This document shows positions 6,593 to 13,642 of a stretch of 33,206 nt of DNA, piece after piece; position 1 is the first letter of the stretch, and every line of letters starts with the position of its first letter. Both the position numbers and the translations under genes were made by a program. The DNA is from Rhodobacteraceae bacterium UBA3069. GTDB lineage: Bacteria > Pseudomonadota > Alphaproteobacteria > Rhodobacterales > Rhodobacteraceae. The stretch is from the NCBI GenBank assembly GCA_002366795.1, contig DFBX01000049.1, positions 1-33,206 of the forward strand. The letters run 5' to 3'. A model generated the notes under the pieces. It searched no databases. It saw nothing but the letters and a program-made list of their open reading frames with translations, and was not told the origin of the DNA.

Positions 6593-7145
6593 ATGTTTAC
6601 CCGCATCTGGAGTACCCGCCACGGCGCGCGCCAAATCCGCCTGGAATATGATTGGAGCCTGACCAGTTTCAAACGCCGTGCCCGCCTTTTGACCGACGGC
6701 AAAAGAGATCGCGAACTGGAGCGGATCTGCCATGGACGGCCCGAACGCGGTGCTGTCCGTCGGTCGCCTTGAGGCAAAGATCGCCCCGCGCGGGCTTGTC
6801 GCCGGCGCGCAGATCCTGCTGGATGGTCAGCGCATCGGTGGCGACACATGGATCAATGCTGTGCCGCGCGACCGGGCGCGTGCTTATGTGATGATGCCCT
6901 TTGTGCAATTCACGCTGCATCGTGGGCTGCTGGTGTTCGCCCTGCCATTCGCCCTGTTCCAGATGCTGTTTCTGACCATCTTCGGGTTGGAAATTTTCGG
7001 TCAGGGGCTTGGCGTCAGCCTGGCCGTCAGCTGCGTTCAGGCGGTTGCTTTCGCGCTGATCATGTCATGGCAGGCGCGCAAGGTTTACGCGCGGATCGCA
7101 GGCATGGATGCACCTGTTACCAGCCACCGGACAGCGCCGCGATAG
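6593..7145 (+). pseudogene. membrane protein gene split by an apparent +1 frameshift
   Basis: The ATG at 6593 has AAGGA at ideal spacing and opens a frame with codon use typical of this genome. It reads MFTRIW...RLLTDGK and then drifts into RDRELERICHG and stops at 6772. One base removed from the AAAA run at 6701-6704 gives a continuous 183-residue protein: a beta-rich cytosolic N-terminal part (LEYDW, LLTDGK, NAVLSVG, KIAPRGL, ILLDGQRIGGD), then two membrane helices from about residue 110. The natural frame at the run is AAA AGA, a slippery codon next to a rare Arg codon. So this is a real indel, a sequencing error or a programmed +1 frameshift. I do not recognise the family. It interrupts the dnaX-ybaB-recR cluster. 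Confidence 0.6.
6732..7145 (+). CDS. two-helix membrane protein (3' frame of the split gene)
   Basis: This is the intact 137-residue frame from ATG 6732, and the minimal product if no frameshift correction is made. It begins MDGPNAVLSVGRLEAKIAPR and has two hydrophobic segments, about residues 60-85 and 90-112, and a basic tail. Its ATG has only a distant GGAG 10 nt upstream, and open reading continues upstream in this frame to 6693, so I think it is the back part of the larger gene starting at 6593. The function is unknown. It converges on ybaB with a shared terminator. Confidence 0.55.
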   Translation: MDGPNAVLSVGRLEAKIAPRGLVAGAQILLDGQRIGGDTWINAVPRDRARAYVMMPFVQFTLHRGLLVFALPFALFQMLFLTIFGLEIFGQGLGVSLAVSCVQAVAFALIMSWQARKVYARIAGMDAPVTSHRTAPR

Positions 7146-7172
7146 TGCGCATAAGGTTTTGATATTGAAATG

Positions 7173-7200
7173 AAAAAGGGTGCCGATAAGCACCCCTTTT
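7173..7200. terminator. bidirectional intrinsic terminator
   Basis: GGGTGC (7178-7183) pairs GCACCC (7190-7195) over loop CGATAA. It is flanked by AAAAA on the left and TTTT on the right, so it works for both the plus-strand membrane gene and minus-strand ybaB. Confidence 0.82.
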
Positions 7201-7219
7201 GTTTGCATGTTCTGTTGCC

Positions 7220-7564
7220 TTAGAACGGCAGATCGACGCCCGGCGGCAGGCCCAGCCCCTCGGTCAGCTTGCGCATCTCTTCTTGCTTGCGTTCGCCCGC
7301 CTTGGTCTGCGCGTCCTTGATGGCAGCAAGGATCAGATCCTCGACCATCTCTTTCTCATCGGCGGAAAAGATAGAGGGATCGATGTCCAGCCCGTTCAAC
7401 TCGCCATGGGCGGTGCAGCTTGCCTTGACCAGCCCCGCGCCGGATTCGCCGGTCACGGTGATGTTGTGCATTTCCTCTTGCAGCTCGGCCACCTTGCCCT
7501 GCATTTCCTTCGCGGCTTTCATCATCTTGGCCATGTCGCCAAGCCCGCCCAAACCTTTCAGCAT
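7220..7564 (-). CDS. ybaB: YbaB/EbfC family nucleoid-associated protein
   Basis: This encodes 114 residues. The N-terminus is Met/Gly-rich (MLKGLGGLGDMAKMMKAAKEMQ), then comes the family core with VAELQEEM and the conserved GLVKASCTAHGELNGLDIDPSIF block, and a helical C-terminus. The size and order match YbaB/EbfC. The family forms tweezer-like dimers that bind DNA without strong sequence preference and associate with recombination and repair. It lies 118 bp after dnaX on the same strand, the usual neighbour, so co-transcription is likely unless the motif in the gap ends the dnaX message. The ATG at 7564 is preceded by GAAAGGAACGA, a good ribosome site. Confidence 0.95.
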   Translation of the reverse strand: MLKGLGGLGDMAKMMKAAKEMQGKVAELQEEMHNITVTGESGAGLVKASCTAHGELNGLDIDPSIFSADEKEMVEDLILAAIKDAQTKAGERKQEEMRKLTEGLGLPPGVDLPF

Positions 7565-7646
7565 CTTCGTTCCTTTCGGTGAAATTCGGTGAAAATCCTT
7601 GCCCTCTAGATACGGGTGCCACGGTATGACGACAAGGGCCAGCCCA

Positions 7647-7668
7647 CGCCTTCATTGTTCTGCAAATA
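7647..7668 (-). repeat. 21-nt post-stop motif, copy after dnaX
   Basis: Read on the minus strand this is GTATTT-GCA-GAACAATGAAGG, beginning about 15 nt after the dnaX stop. The same pattern GTATWT-N3-GAACAAYGAAGG follows pheA and, on the plus strand, the SRPBCC gene. It is a shared 3'-end element, and may be part of termination or RNA processing. Confidence 0.6.
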
Positions 7669-7682
7669 CTCTATCCCGGGCC

Positions 7683-9467
7683 TCAGTCTTCCTCGAACGG
7701 ATCCCATTCATCCTCGACCTCGGCTAGGGCATCGGCCTGTGCTTCGGCGGCCAGGTCTTCGGCGGTGCGGATCTTGCCGATCTTCGCCTTGGGAAAGGCG
7801 GTCAGCACGGCCTGCACCAGCGGGTGCGCCTCGGCCTTGGCCTTCAGCGTGTTGGCGGCGGCATCACTGATTTCGGCGATGGTTTGCGCCTCGCATCCGT
7901 TCACCAGCGTCACGGCCCAGCGCGCGCCGGTCCAGTTTTGCAGTTTCGCGCCAAGGCGTTGCGCCAGATCGTCGGGCGCGCCTGCTGCGGGGGTGAATTC
8001 TATCCGGCCGGGGCGATAATTCGCCAGCCGCAGGCCGGTTTCCACCTCGACCAGCAGTTTCACGTCGCGGTTCAGGCGGACCAGTTCGACCACATGCTCG
8101 AAGGTCGGATAGGCGGCAAGCTGTTGCTCGGTCTCTTGCGCCAGCGCAAGGTTCTGCCTGCCGCCAGAGGCGGTCGTGCCGGATGGCGCATGAACCGGAC
8201 CAGTGGGATTTGCCGCGCCATAGGCATTGGCGCCGCCGCCCGCATTGGCGCCGCCGCCCGCTGGTTGGCCGCCACCGGCAGGGCCGGAAGGCGGCAGTTG
8301 CGGGGCGTTTTGTATCTTGGCCACCAGTTCCTCGGGAGAGGGGAGGTCGGCCACGTGGGTCATGCGGATCACGGCCATTTCGGCAGCCATCATGGAATTG
8401 GGGGCATTCGCCACCTCGTCCAGCGATTTCAGCAGCATCTGCCACATGCGTGACAGAACCCGCATCGGCAGCGCCTTGGCCAGTTCCTGCCCGCGGGCGC
8501 GCTCGTCCGGGGATACGGTGGGGTCCTCGGCCGCCTCGGGAGTGATTTTCACGACCGACACCCAATGGGCAATTTCCGCCAGATCGCGCAGCACGGCCAT
8601 CGGGTCGGCCCCGTCGGCATATTGCGCACCCAGTTCCGACAACGCGCCGCCCGCGTCGCCTTTCAGGATCATGTCGAACAGGTCCAGCACGCGGCCACGG
8701 TCGGCCAGCCCCAGCATCGCGCGCACCTGGTCGGCGCCGGTTTCGCCAGCGCCATGGGATATTGCCTGATCCAGCAGCGAAGTCGCATCGCGCGCCGACC
8801 CTTCGGCGGCGCGGGTGATCAGCGCCAGCGCCTCGTCCGTGATCTCGGCCCCTTCGGCGGTGGCGATCTTGCGCAACAGGCCGATCTGCACTTCGGGTTC
8901 GATCCGGCGCAGGTCGAACCGCTGACAGCGCGACAGCACCGTGACCGGCACCTTGCGGATCTCGGTCGTGGCGAAGATGAATTTGACGTGGGCGGGGGGT
9001 TCTTCCAGCGTCTTCAGCAGCGCGTTGAACGCGCTGGTGGACAGCATGTGAACCTCGTCGATAATGTAGATCTTGTAGCGGGCCGAGGCCGCGCGGTAAT
9101 GCACCGAATCGATGATTTCGCGGATGTCGCCCACGCCGGTGCGCGATGCGGCGTCCATTTCCATAACGTCAACGTGGCGGCCTTCCATGATGGCCACGCA
9201 ATGTTCGCACTGCCCGCAAGGGTCGGTGGTGGGGCCGCCATTGCCGTCGGTGCCGATGCAGTTCATCCCCTTGGCGATGATCCGCGCGGTGGTGGTTTTG
9301 CCCGTCCCGCGGATGCCGGTCATGATAAAGGCCTGCGCGATCCGGTCCGCCTTGAACGCGTTGCGCAGCGTGCGCACCATCGCATCCTGCCCGACCAGGT
9401 CGGCAAAGGTTTCGGGCCGGTATTTGCGGGCCAGCACCTGATAGGCTTTTTGTTCGGTCTCGCTCAT
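7683..9467 (-). CDS. dnaX: DNA polymerase III subunit gamma/tau
   Basis: This encodes 594 residues. The AAA+ clamp-loader module is complete: Walker A GIRGTGKT (51-58), zinc-binding cysteines 70, 84, 87 and 90, Walker B IIDEVH (135-140), the sensor region FATTEI and the SRC motif LSRCQRFDL (178-186). Domain III ends near 390. A Gly/Ala-rich linker at about 392-423 contains GGGANA twice, and the rest is the tau-specific part with an acidic tail. The protein is the ATPase of the clamp loader and couples polymerase cores at the fork. No A-rich slippery heptamer for frameshifting to gamma is visible. In Caulobacter the short form is made by ClpXP trimming, so the Gly-rich linker may serve the same end. 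Confidence 0.97.
   Translation of the reverse strand: MSETEQKAYQVLARKYRPETFADLVGQDAMVRTLRNAFKADRIAQAFIMTGIRGTGKTTTARIIAKGMNCIGTDGNGGPTTDPCGQCEHCVAIMEGRHVDVMEMDAASRTGVGDIREIIDSVHYRAASARYKIYIIDEVHMLSTSAFNALLKTLEEPPAHVKFIFATTEIRKVPVTVLSRCQRFDLRRIEPEVQIGLLRKIATAEGAEITDEALALITRAAEGSARDATSLLDQAISHGAGETGADQVRAMLGLADRGRVLDLFDMILKGDAGGALSELGAQYADGADPMAVLRDLAEIAHWVSVVKITPEAAEDPTVSPDERARGQELAKALPMRVLSRMWQMLLKSLDEVANAPNSMMAAEMAVIRMTHVADLPSPEELVAKIQNAPQLPPSGPAGGGQPAGGGANAGGGANAYGAANPTGPVHAPSGTTASGGRQNLALAQETEQQLAAYPTFEHVVELVRLNRDVKLLVEVETGLRLANYRPGRIEFTPAAGAPDDLAQRLGAKLQNWTGARWAVTLVNGCEAQTIAEISDAAANTLKAKAEAHPLVQAVLTAFPKAKIGKIRTAEDLAAEAQADALAEVEDEWDPFEED
8224..8259 (-). repeat. 18-bp tandem duplication in dnaX linker
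   Basis: Two exact copies, 8224-8241 and 8242-8259, of GCATTGGCGCCGCCGCCC encode GGGANA twice in the Gly-rich linker. It is an in-frame repeat able to expand or contract without breaking dnaX. Confidence 0.95.
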
Positions 9468-9649
9468 CTGCGGGCTTTCGGGATTATGAGTTGTGCCATC
9501 GTGCCAAGGTAAAGCCCCGCGCGGGCAAGGTCCACCACTGAACGATTGTCCATGCTTGGGAAACAGAGTGATCCGCTGAAATCGCAGGCCATTGTCGGGT
9601 TTTGCCTTAATATCTAAAAGGTAAATTCAATTGTCTGCCGGAGTGTATA

Positions 9650-10621
9650 ATGATCGGAATTTTGCTTTTTCTTGGTGTGGGGATCGCGACCGCGGCCCTT
9701 GTCGGGTTCGGAGATGACGATGACGGCAGCGCCGATACGCCCGGCATGCCGGATTCCCTGACCGATGGTCGGGACGAGGTGATCGGCGCGGATTACGAAT
9801 CCGGCGCGGCGCTGTATCTGGATGACTTGGTGACAGAGGGCGAGATCACCCAAGGCGACGCCGAAACGCTTTTGGCCGCGGCGATCAAGGCAGGGCCGAT
9901 GAGCATCGATATGGGTGGCGGCGACGATTCCGCGCTTGGTTCGGCTGCGGATGACACGATCCTTGCGGGCGACGGCGATGACTACGCCACGGGCGGCGAG
10001 GGCGATGATATGGTCGACTTGGGGGCGGGCGACGATGCCTATGGTGTGGATAACCGGGCGGCCTTTCTGGAAGATGACATCCTGTCCTTTCCCTATGACG
10101 CGGCACTCTATGGCAGCGAAGAGGAATACGAGGCCGGCGATGACACCATCACCGGCGGCAGCGGCGCTGATGTCATCTCGGACAGTTATGGCGCGAACGA
10201 GATAAACGGCCAGCAGGGCAATGATTTCATCATTTCGGTAGATGCCGACGGGCTGACGCCCGACACGGTCAAGGGCGGCCATGGCGATGACATTTTGTTG
10301 GTGGACGAAGGCGACACGGTCGCCACCTCAATCGGGGCGGATACCGTGACGGTGGACCTGTGGGCTGGCGTTACCAAGGGCTATAGTGTTGTCACGGTCG
10401 AGGACTTCGACCCGGCAACGGATGTGATCGAGCTGGAGGGAAGCTCTGGCTTGCTGCGCACGCCCGTGCCGGAAGGGCCGGATGATGTGACCGAGAACCC
10501 GATCACCGTCGCCGATAACAGCGATGGCACCGGCGCGATCGTTTATGTGTCCGGCGTTCCGGTGGTGCTGCTGATCGGCGGCCAAGGCATGACGACAGCG
10601 AATATCGCGATCAGCACCTGA
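9650..10621 (+). CDS. hemolysin-type calcium-binding repeat protein with N-terminal anchor
   Basis: This encodes 323 residues, very acidic. Residues 2-20 are a hydrophobic helix (IGILLFLGVGIATAALVGF) followed at once by GDDDDG. Several RTX-like nonapeptides follow: GDGDDYATG, GEGDDMVDL, GAGDDAYGV, and later GDDTITGGSGADVIS, GQQGNDFI and GGHGDDILL. These form calcium-binding beta rolls in the family. The C-terminal part ends in a beta-rich VYVSGVPVVLLIGGQG. RTX proteins usually leave by type I secretion using a C-terminal signal and have no N-terminal helix, so this one is probably membrane-tethered or exported another way. GGAG lies 6 nt before the ATG. The dnaX gene is divergent across 182 bp. 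The ligand or role is unknown. Confidence 0.85.
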   Translation: MIGILLFLGVGIATAALVGFGDDDDGSADTPGMPDSLTDGRDEVIGADYESGAALYLDDLVTEGEITQGDAETLLAAAIKAGPMSIDMGGGDDSALGSAADDTILAGDGDDYATGGEGDDMVDLGAGDDAYGVDNRAAFLEDDILSFPYDAALYGSEEEYEAGDDTITGGSGADVISDSYGANEINGQQGNDFIISVDADGLTPDTVKGGHGDDILLVDEGDTVATSIGADTVTVDLWAGVTKGYSVVTVEDFDPATDVIELEGSSGLLRTPVPEGPDDVTENPITVADNSDGTGAIVYVSGVPVVLLIGGQGMTTANIAIST

Positions 10622-10622
10622 C

Positions 10623-10645
10623 CCGGCACGGGCCGGAACCTTTTT
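10623..10645 (+). terminator. short intrinsic terminator after the RTX-like gene
   Basis: CCGGC (10623-10627), loop ACGG and GCCGG (10632-10636) are followed by AACCTTTTT. The stem is only 5 bp but all G-C. Confidence 0.5.
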
Positions 10646-10710
10646 GCAAACGCTTGGGTTTGGACAGGGATTGGGCCATTCTGGTCCCAGTTGTTCAAGG
10701 GGAATCGGTC

Positions 10711-11544
10711 ATGCGTTTGAAAGGTGTGCGGGGCAGCCGCAACGTAGAGGATCGCCGCCGTATAGGTGGCAAGGCCGGTGCGCGGATCGGTGGTGTCGGC
10801 CTGCTGGTGGTGCTGGCGCTGGGCTATTTCGCGGGGATCGACGTGACGCCCTTGCTGGACGGGGCGGGCGGTCAGCAGGTCACCCAGCGCGCCCCCACGG
10901 GGGAAGAAGAACGCGCGGCGGAGTTTTCATCGCGCGTGCTGGCCACCACCGAAGTCGTCTGGTCCGGTGTGTTCCGCGACCAGTTGGGCGGCACCTACAC
11001 GCAACCCGTTCTGGTGCTGTATTCCGGTGTGACGCAATCGCCCTGCGGCGGGACCAGTGGCGCGACGGGACCGTTCTACTGCCCGGCGGATCGCAAGGCC
11101 TATCTGGATACCGATTTCTTTGCGACCATGGCGCGACAGTTGGGCGCGGGCGGAGATTTCGCCGCCGCCTATGTGATTGCCCACGAGGTCGCGCACCATG
11201 TCCAGAACGAGGTGGGCGTGCTGGGCAAGGTTGATGCAGCGCGGCGCCAGTCCAGCCAAGCCGAGGCGAATGCGCTGACCGTGCGGCTGGAATTGCAGGC
11301 CGATTGCCTGGCCGGTATCTGGGCGCAGCAGGTGGGCGGGTTGCTGGAGCCGGGCGATATTGACGAGGCGCTGAATGCCGCGCGGCAGGTCGGTGATGAT
11401 ACCTTGCAGCGCCGTGCGGGCCGTGTGCCGCAGCCGCATACCTTTACCCATGGTACCAGCGAACAACGATCGCGCTGGTTCGCGCGGGGGTATGAGGCCG
11501 GGCAGGTGCGAGCCTGTGATACCTTCGCGGCCCGGTCGCTTTAG
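10711..11544 (+). CDS. ypfJ: YpfJ-type neutral zinc metallopeptidase
   Basis: This predicts 277 residues from the ATG at 10711, chosen over an upstream in-frame start because AAGGGGAA precedes it and the protein then begins MRLKGVRGSRNVEDRR, the typical family N-terminus. One membrane helix lies at about 24-43, so most of the protein is periplasmic. The zinc site is HEVAH (158-162, in YVIAHEVAHH), with Glu194 in ELQADCLAG the likely third ligand and a paired-cysteine region at 112 and 124. This family (DUF/putative neutral zinc metallopeptidase, YpfJ) has unknown substrates. A phosphatase gene follows after 9 bp, probably as an operon. The catalytic site looks intact. Confidence 0.9.
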   Translation: MRLKGVRGSRNVEDRRRIGGKAGARIGGVGLLVVLALGYFAGIDVTPLLDGAGGQQVTQRAPTGEEERAAEFSSRVLATTEVVWSGVFRDQLGGTYTQPVLVLYSGVTQSPCGGTSGATGPFYCPADRKAYLDTDFFATMARQLGAGGDFAAAYVIAHEVAHHVQNEVGVLGKVDAARRQSSQAEANALTVRLELQADCLAGIWAQQVGGLLEPGDIDEALNAARQVGDDTLQRRAGRVPQPHTFTHGTSEQRSRWFARGYEAGQVRACDTFAARSL

Positions 11545-11553
11545 GTTCGTGTC

Positions 11554-12042
11554 ATGGGCGGATTCGTTATCCATGCATTGTCTGTCGGAAACGGGATCGT
11601 GGCGATTGCGCCGATGCCCGGTGCCTCAGGCGACTACGCGGCCGATCTGGAACATATGGCCGAATGGGCGCCCGCCTTTGTGATTTCCCTGACCACACGG
11701 CTGGAAATGGTGGCCGACGGGATCGAGGGGGTGGGCGCCGAGATGACCAAGCGCGGAGCGCGGTGGTTGCACCTGCCAATCGAGGATTACGGCGTGCCAG
11801 AGGGCGATGTGACGAAACAGTGGGCCGAGGTGTCGGACCGCGCCCGCGCGGCGCTTCGCGGTGGCGGTCGGCTGCTGATCCATTGCAAGGGCGGCTGCGG
11901 GCGGTCGGGCATGGTGGCGCTGCGGCTGATGATCGAGGCGGGCGAGAAACCCGATGCGGCGCTTGCGCGGCTGCGCGCGGTGCACCCCTGCGCCATCGAG
12001 ACAGAGGCGCAGTTTCTATGGGCGTCGCGCAAGCGAAAATAG
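11554..12042 (+). CDS. dual-specificity/tyrosine phosphatase family protein
   Basis: This encodes 162 residues. The Cys-based phosphatase signature HCKGGCGRSG (110-119) is complete, with nucleophile Cys111 and phosphate-binding Arg117 followed by Ser118. A candidate general acid is Asp78 in LPIEDYGVP. The arrangement (acid loop about 33 residues before the P-loop, short total length) fits bacterial DSP or cyclin-dependent-kinase-inhibitor-3-like phosphatases. The start ATG lies 9 bp after the metallopeptidase stop, so the two are probably one transcript, although the ribosome site is weak and translation may be coupled. The physiological substrate, protein or small molecule, cannot be told from sequence. 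It has no signal peptide, so it is cytoplasmic. Confidence 0.88.
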   Translation: MGGFVIHALSVGNGIVAIAPMPGASGDYAADLEHMAEWAPAFVISLTTRLEMVADGIEGVGAEMTKRGARWLHLPIEDYGVPEGDVTKQWAEVSDRARAALRGGGRLLIHCKGGCGRSGMVALRLMIEAGEKPDAALARLRAVHPCAIETEAQFLWASRKRK

Positions 12043-12109
12043 GCGCGGCGTAATCCAGCGGAGTGCGCGTGGCCACGCACGCCTTGGCCTTCTTGCGCCT
12101 GCGCGCAGC

Positions 12110-12153
12110 AGGGGGGTGTTGCCCCCTCGATCGAAACGCGGGGCGTTTCGATC
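12110..12153. terminator. paired hairpins between converging genes
   Basis: GGGGG/CCCCC (12111-12115/12122-12126) is followed by an 11-bp perfect stem GATCGAAACGC (12129-12139) and GCGTTTCGATC (12143-12153) with a GGG loop. They lie between the phosphatase gene and rsgA, which converge. There is no long T-run, so termination may be imperfect in both directions. Confidence 0.55.
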
Positions 12154-12183
12154 TTCACCCCCGAAAATCTGCCAGAAGACAGA

Positions 12184-13266
12184 TCAGCGTTTCTTGGCTG
12201 GTTTGGTGCCGGATTTCTGGCGTTTGGCCATTTTGACCTGACGCGCGAAGGCTTTCCCGCGCGAGCGGGTTTCGGAAATGGTTTCGGTGTTGTGCGCGTC
12301 TTCGGATTTCAGTTTCTGCCAGCGTTCGAAGCGGCCCCTGTCCAGATCGCCCGCGTCGATGGCCGCCTGTATGGCGCAGCCCGGTTCCCCAGCATGGGCG
12401 CAGTCGCGGAATTTGCATTGTGTCGCCAGTTCGGTCAGGTCGTCGAACAGCAGGTCGATGCCTTCGCCCACGTCGTGCAGTCCGATTTCGCGCATTCCGG
12501 GCGTGTCGATCAGCCAGCCGCCGATTTTCATTTGGTGAAGCGAGCGGGCCGTGGTGGTGTGGCGGCCCTTGGCGTCTTCCTCGCGGGCGTCTGCCGTGGC
12601 AAGGCGTTGACCGGTCAGTGCATTTGCCAGCGTGGATTTACCCACGCCAGAGGAGCCGAGCAGCGCAACGGTTTGGCCCGGCCCGCAAAAGCGCGACAGA
12701 ACGGCCGTGTCCTCGGGGGACTTGGCATTCAGGGCGATGACGATGGCCTTTTCGGTGATAGCGCGGGCGCGGGCAGCGAAACCTTCGGGCGTGTCGCCTT
12801 CGGGTTTGTCGGTCTTGGTGATGACGATGACGGGTTGCGCACCGGCCTCTAGCGCCAGAGCGACGTATCGTTCCAGCCGCGGCGGATTGAAATCGGCGTT
12901 GCAGGATGTGGTGATGAACAGCGTATCCACATTGGCCGCGATCAGTTGCGATTGGCCACGGTGCGAGACGGATTTGCGCTGCATGCCCGAGCGGCGTTCC
13001 AATGCGCGGGCGACGCGGCCTACTTCGGGGTCGACCAGAACCCAATCGCCCACGGCAAGATGCGTGGTCAGGATGTCGCCGGGCAGCGCCAGTTCCCGCG
13101 GCCCGTCCGCACCAAGGGCCACAACCCGGTTGCGGCGCACTTCGGACAGGCGCATGGGTGTCAGGTGCGTTTCTGTTTCGTAGATCTGTTCGGCAAAGAA
13201 ATCGTTCCAGCCCAAGCTGGCAAGATCTATCGGCGCGGGTGCATCGCTCATCCGGCCGGTTGCCAT
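12184..13266 (-). CDS. rsgA: ribosome small subunit-dependent GTPase A
   Basis: This encodes 360 residues. It has the circularly permuted GTPase order diagnostic of RsgA/YjeQ. An N-terminal OB fold (about 45-105) comes first, then G4 TKTD (150-153), G1 GSSGVGKS (204-211), a G2 Thr in HTTTAR (236-241) and G3 DTPG (254-257). A zinc-binding C-terminal domain follows with Cys284, Cys289, His291 and Cys297. A basic tail (AKRQKSGTKPAKKR) may contact rRNA. RsgA is a late checkpoint factor in 30S maturation. The start is ATG 13266; MSDAP at 13251 is an alternative five codons later. Its upstream neighbour on the same strand is the SRP RNA gene. Confidence 0.96.
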   Translation of the reverse strand: MATGRMSDAPAPIDLASLGWNDFFAEQIYETETHLTPMRLSEVRRNRVVALGADGPRELALPGDILTTHLAVGDWVLVDPEVGRVARALERRSGMQRKSVSHRGQSQLIAANVDTLFITTSCNADFNPPRLERYVALALEAGAQPVIVITKTDKPEGDTPEGFAARARAITEKAIVIALNAKSPEDTAVLSRFCGPGQTVALLGSSGVGKSTLANALTGQRLATADAREEDAKGRHTTTARSLHQMKIGGWLIDTPGMREIGLHDVGEGIDLLFDDLTELATQCKFRDCAHAGEPGCAIQAAIDAGDLDRGRFERWQKLKSEDAHNTETISETRSRGKAFARQVKMAKRQKSGTKPAKKR

Positions 13267-13354
13267 GTGAAAGCGACGGTCACGCGGCGCGCGCGGGGAT
13301 GTGAGAGCGTATCATCTGCATCCTCCTGCCTTGCTGCGGATGAGAGGGAAAGGG

Positions 13355-13450
13355 TGAGAGGCTGGACAACGACCCAAGCGGGGCTCGTTACGGCTGCTTC
13401 CTTCCGGATCTGACCGGGTTGGCGAGGTGCCTGCCCGCGCCAACCTCTCG
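13355..13450 (-). ncRNA. ffs: signal recognition particle RNA, small bacterial type (4.5S)
   Basis: On the minus strand the near-universal core GGTCAG-ATCC-GGAAGGAAGCAGCC is present (about 13393-13425). This is the Ffh-binding symmetric loop with its GGAA tetraloop. The ends close: GAGAGGTTGG at the 5' end (from 13449) pairs with CCAGCCTCTC at the 3' end. The total of about 95 nt fits the short SRP RNA without an Alu domain. A well-placed promoter lies just upstream. The RNA scaffolds Ffh and FtsY interaction for co-translational membrane targeting. Confidence 0.95.
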
Positions 13451-13456
13451 ATGGGA

Positions 13457-13485
13457 CATATAGGCAGGGCGCGCCGGATTCGCAA
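13457..13485 (-). promoter_or_regulatory. sigma70-type promoter of the SRP RNA gene
   Basis: On the minus strand, TTGCGA (13485-13480) and TATATG (13462-13457) are separated by 17 bp. The 5' end of the RNA deduced from pairing lies 8 nt after the -10 element. Confidence 0.75.
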
Positions 13486-13580
13486 GATGCCTTTGCACAT
13501 AGACGCCGCGTGGAATATTTCGCGGCAAGGGTCGATCTGGGCGGCCCGAGGAGAGCCGCGGGAGGCGGATCGACGAAATG

Positions 13581-13604
13581 TAGCGTGCGGGCTTGCCCGC
13601 GCTA
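13581..13604 (-). terminator. possible terminator of the cpdB-like gene
   Basis: TAGCG...CGGG and CCCG...CGCTA form a bulged stem 39 bp beyond the gene's stop, followed on the minus strand by CATTTCG. The T-run is poor. Confidence 0.4.
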
Positions 13605-13642
13605 TTGGATCAGTTGCGCAGATTTCGCGGTATGCGGTGCGG

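Noticed and set aside
7683..9467. Programmed frameshift in dnaX as in E. coli.
   Set aside because: No A-rich slippery heptamer or downstream hairpin was seen near the end of domain III.
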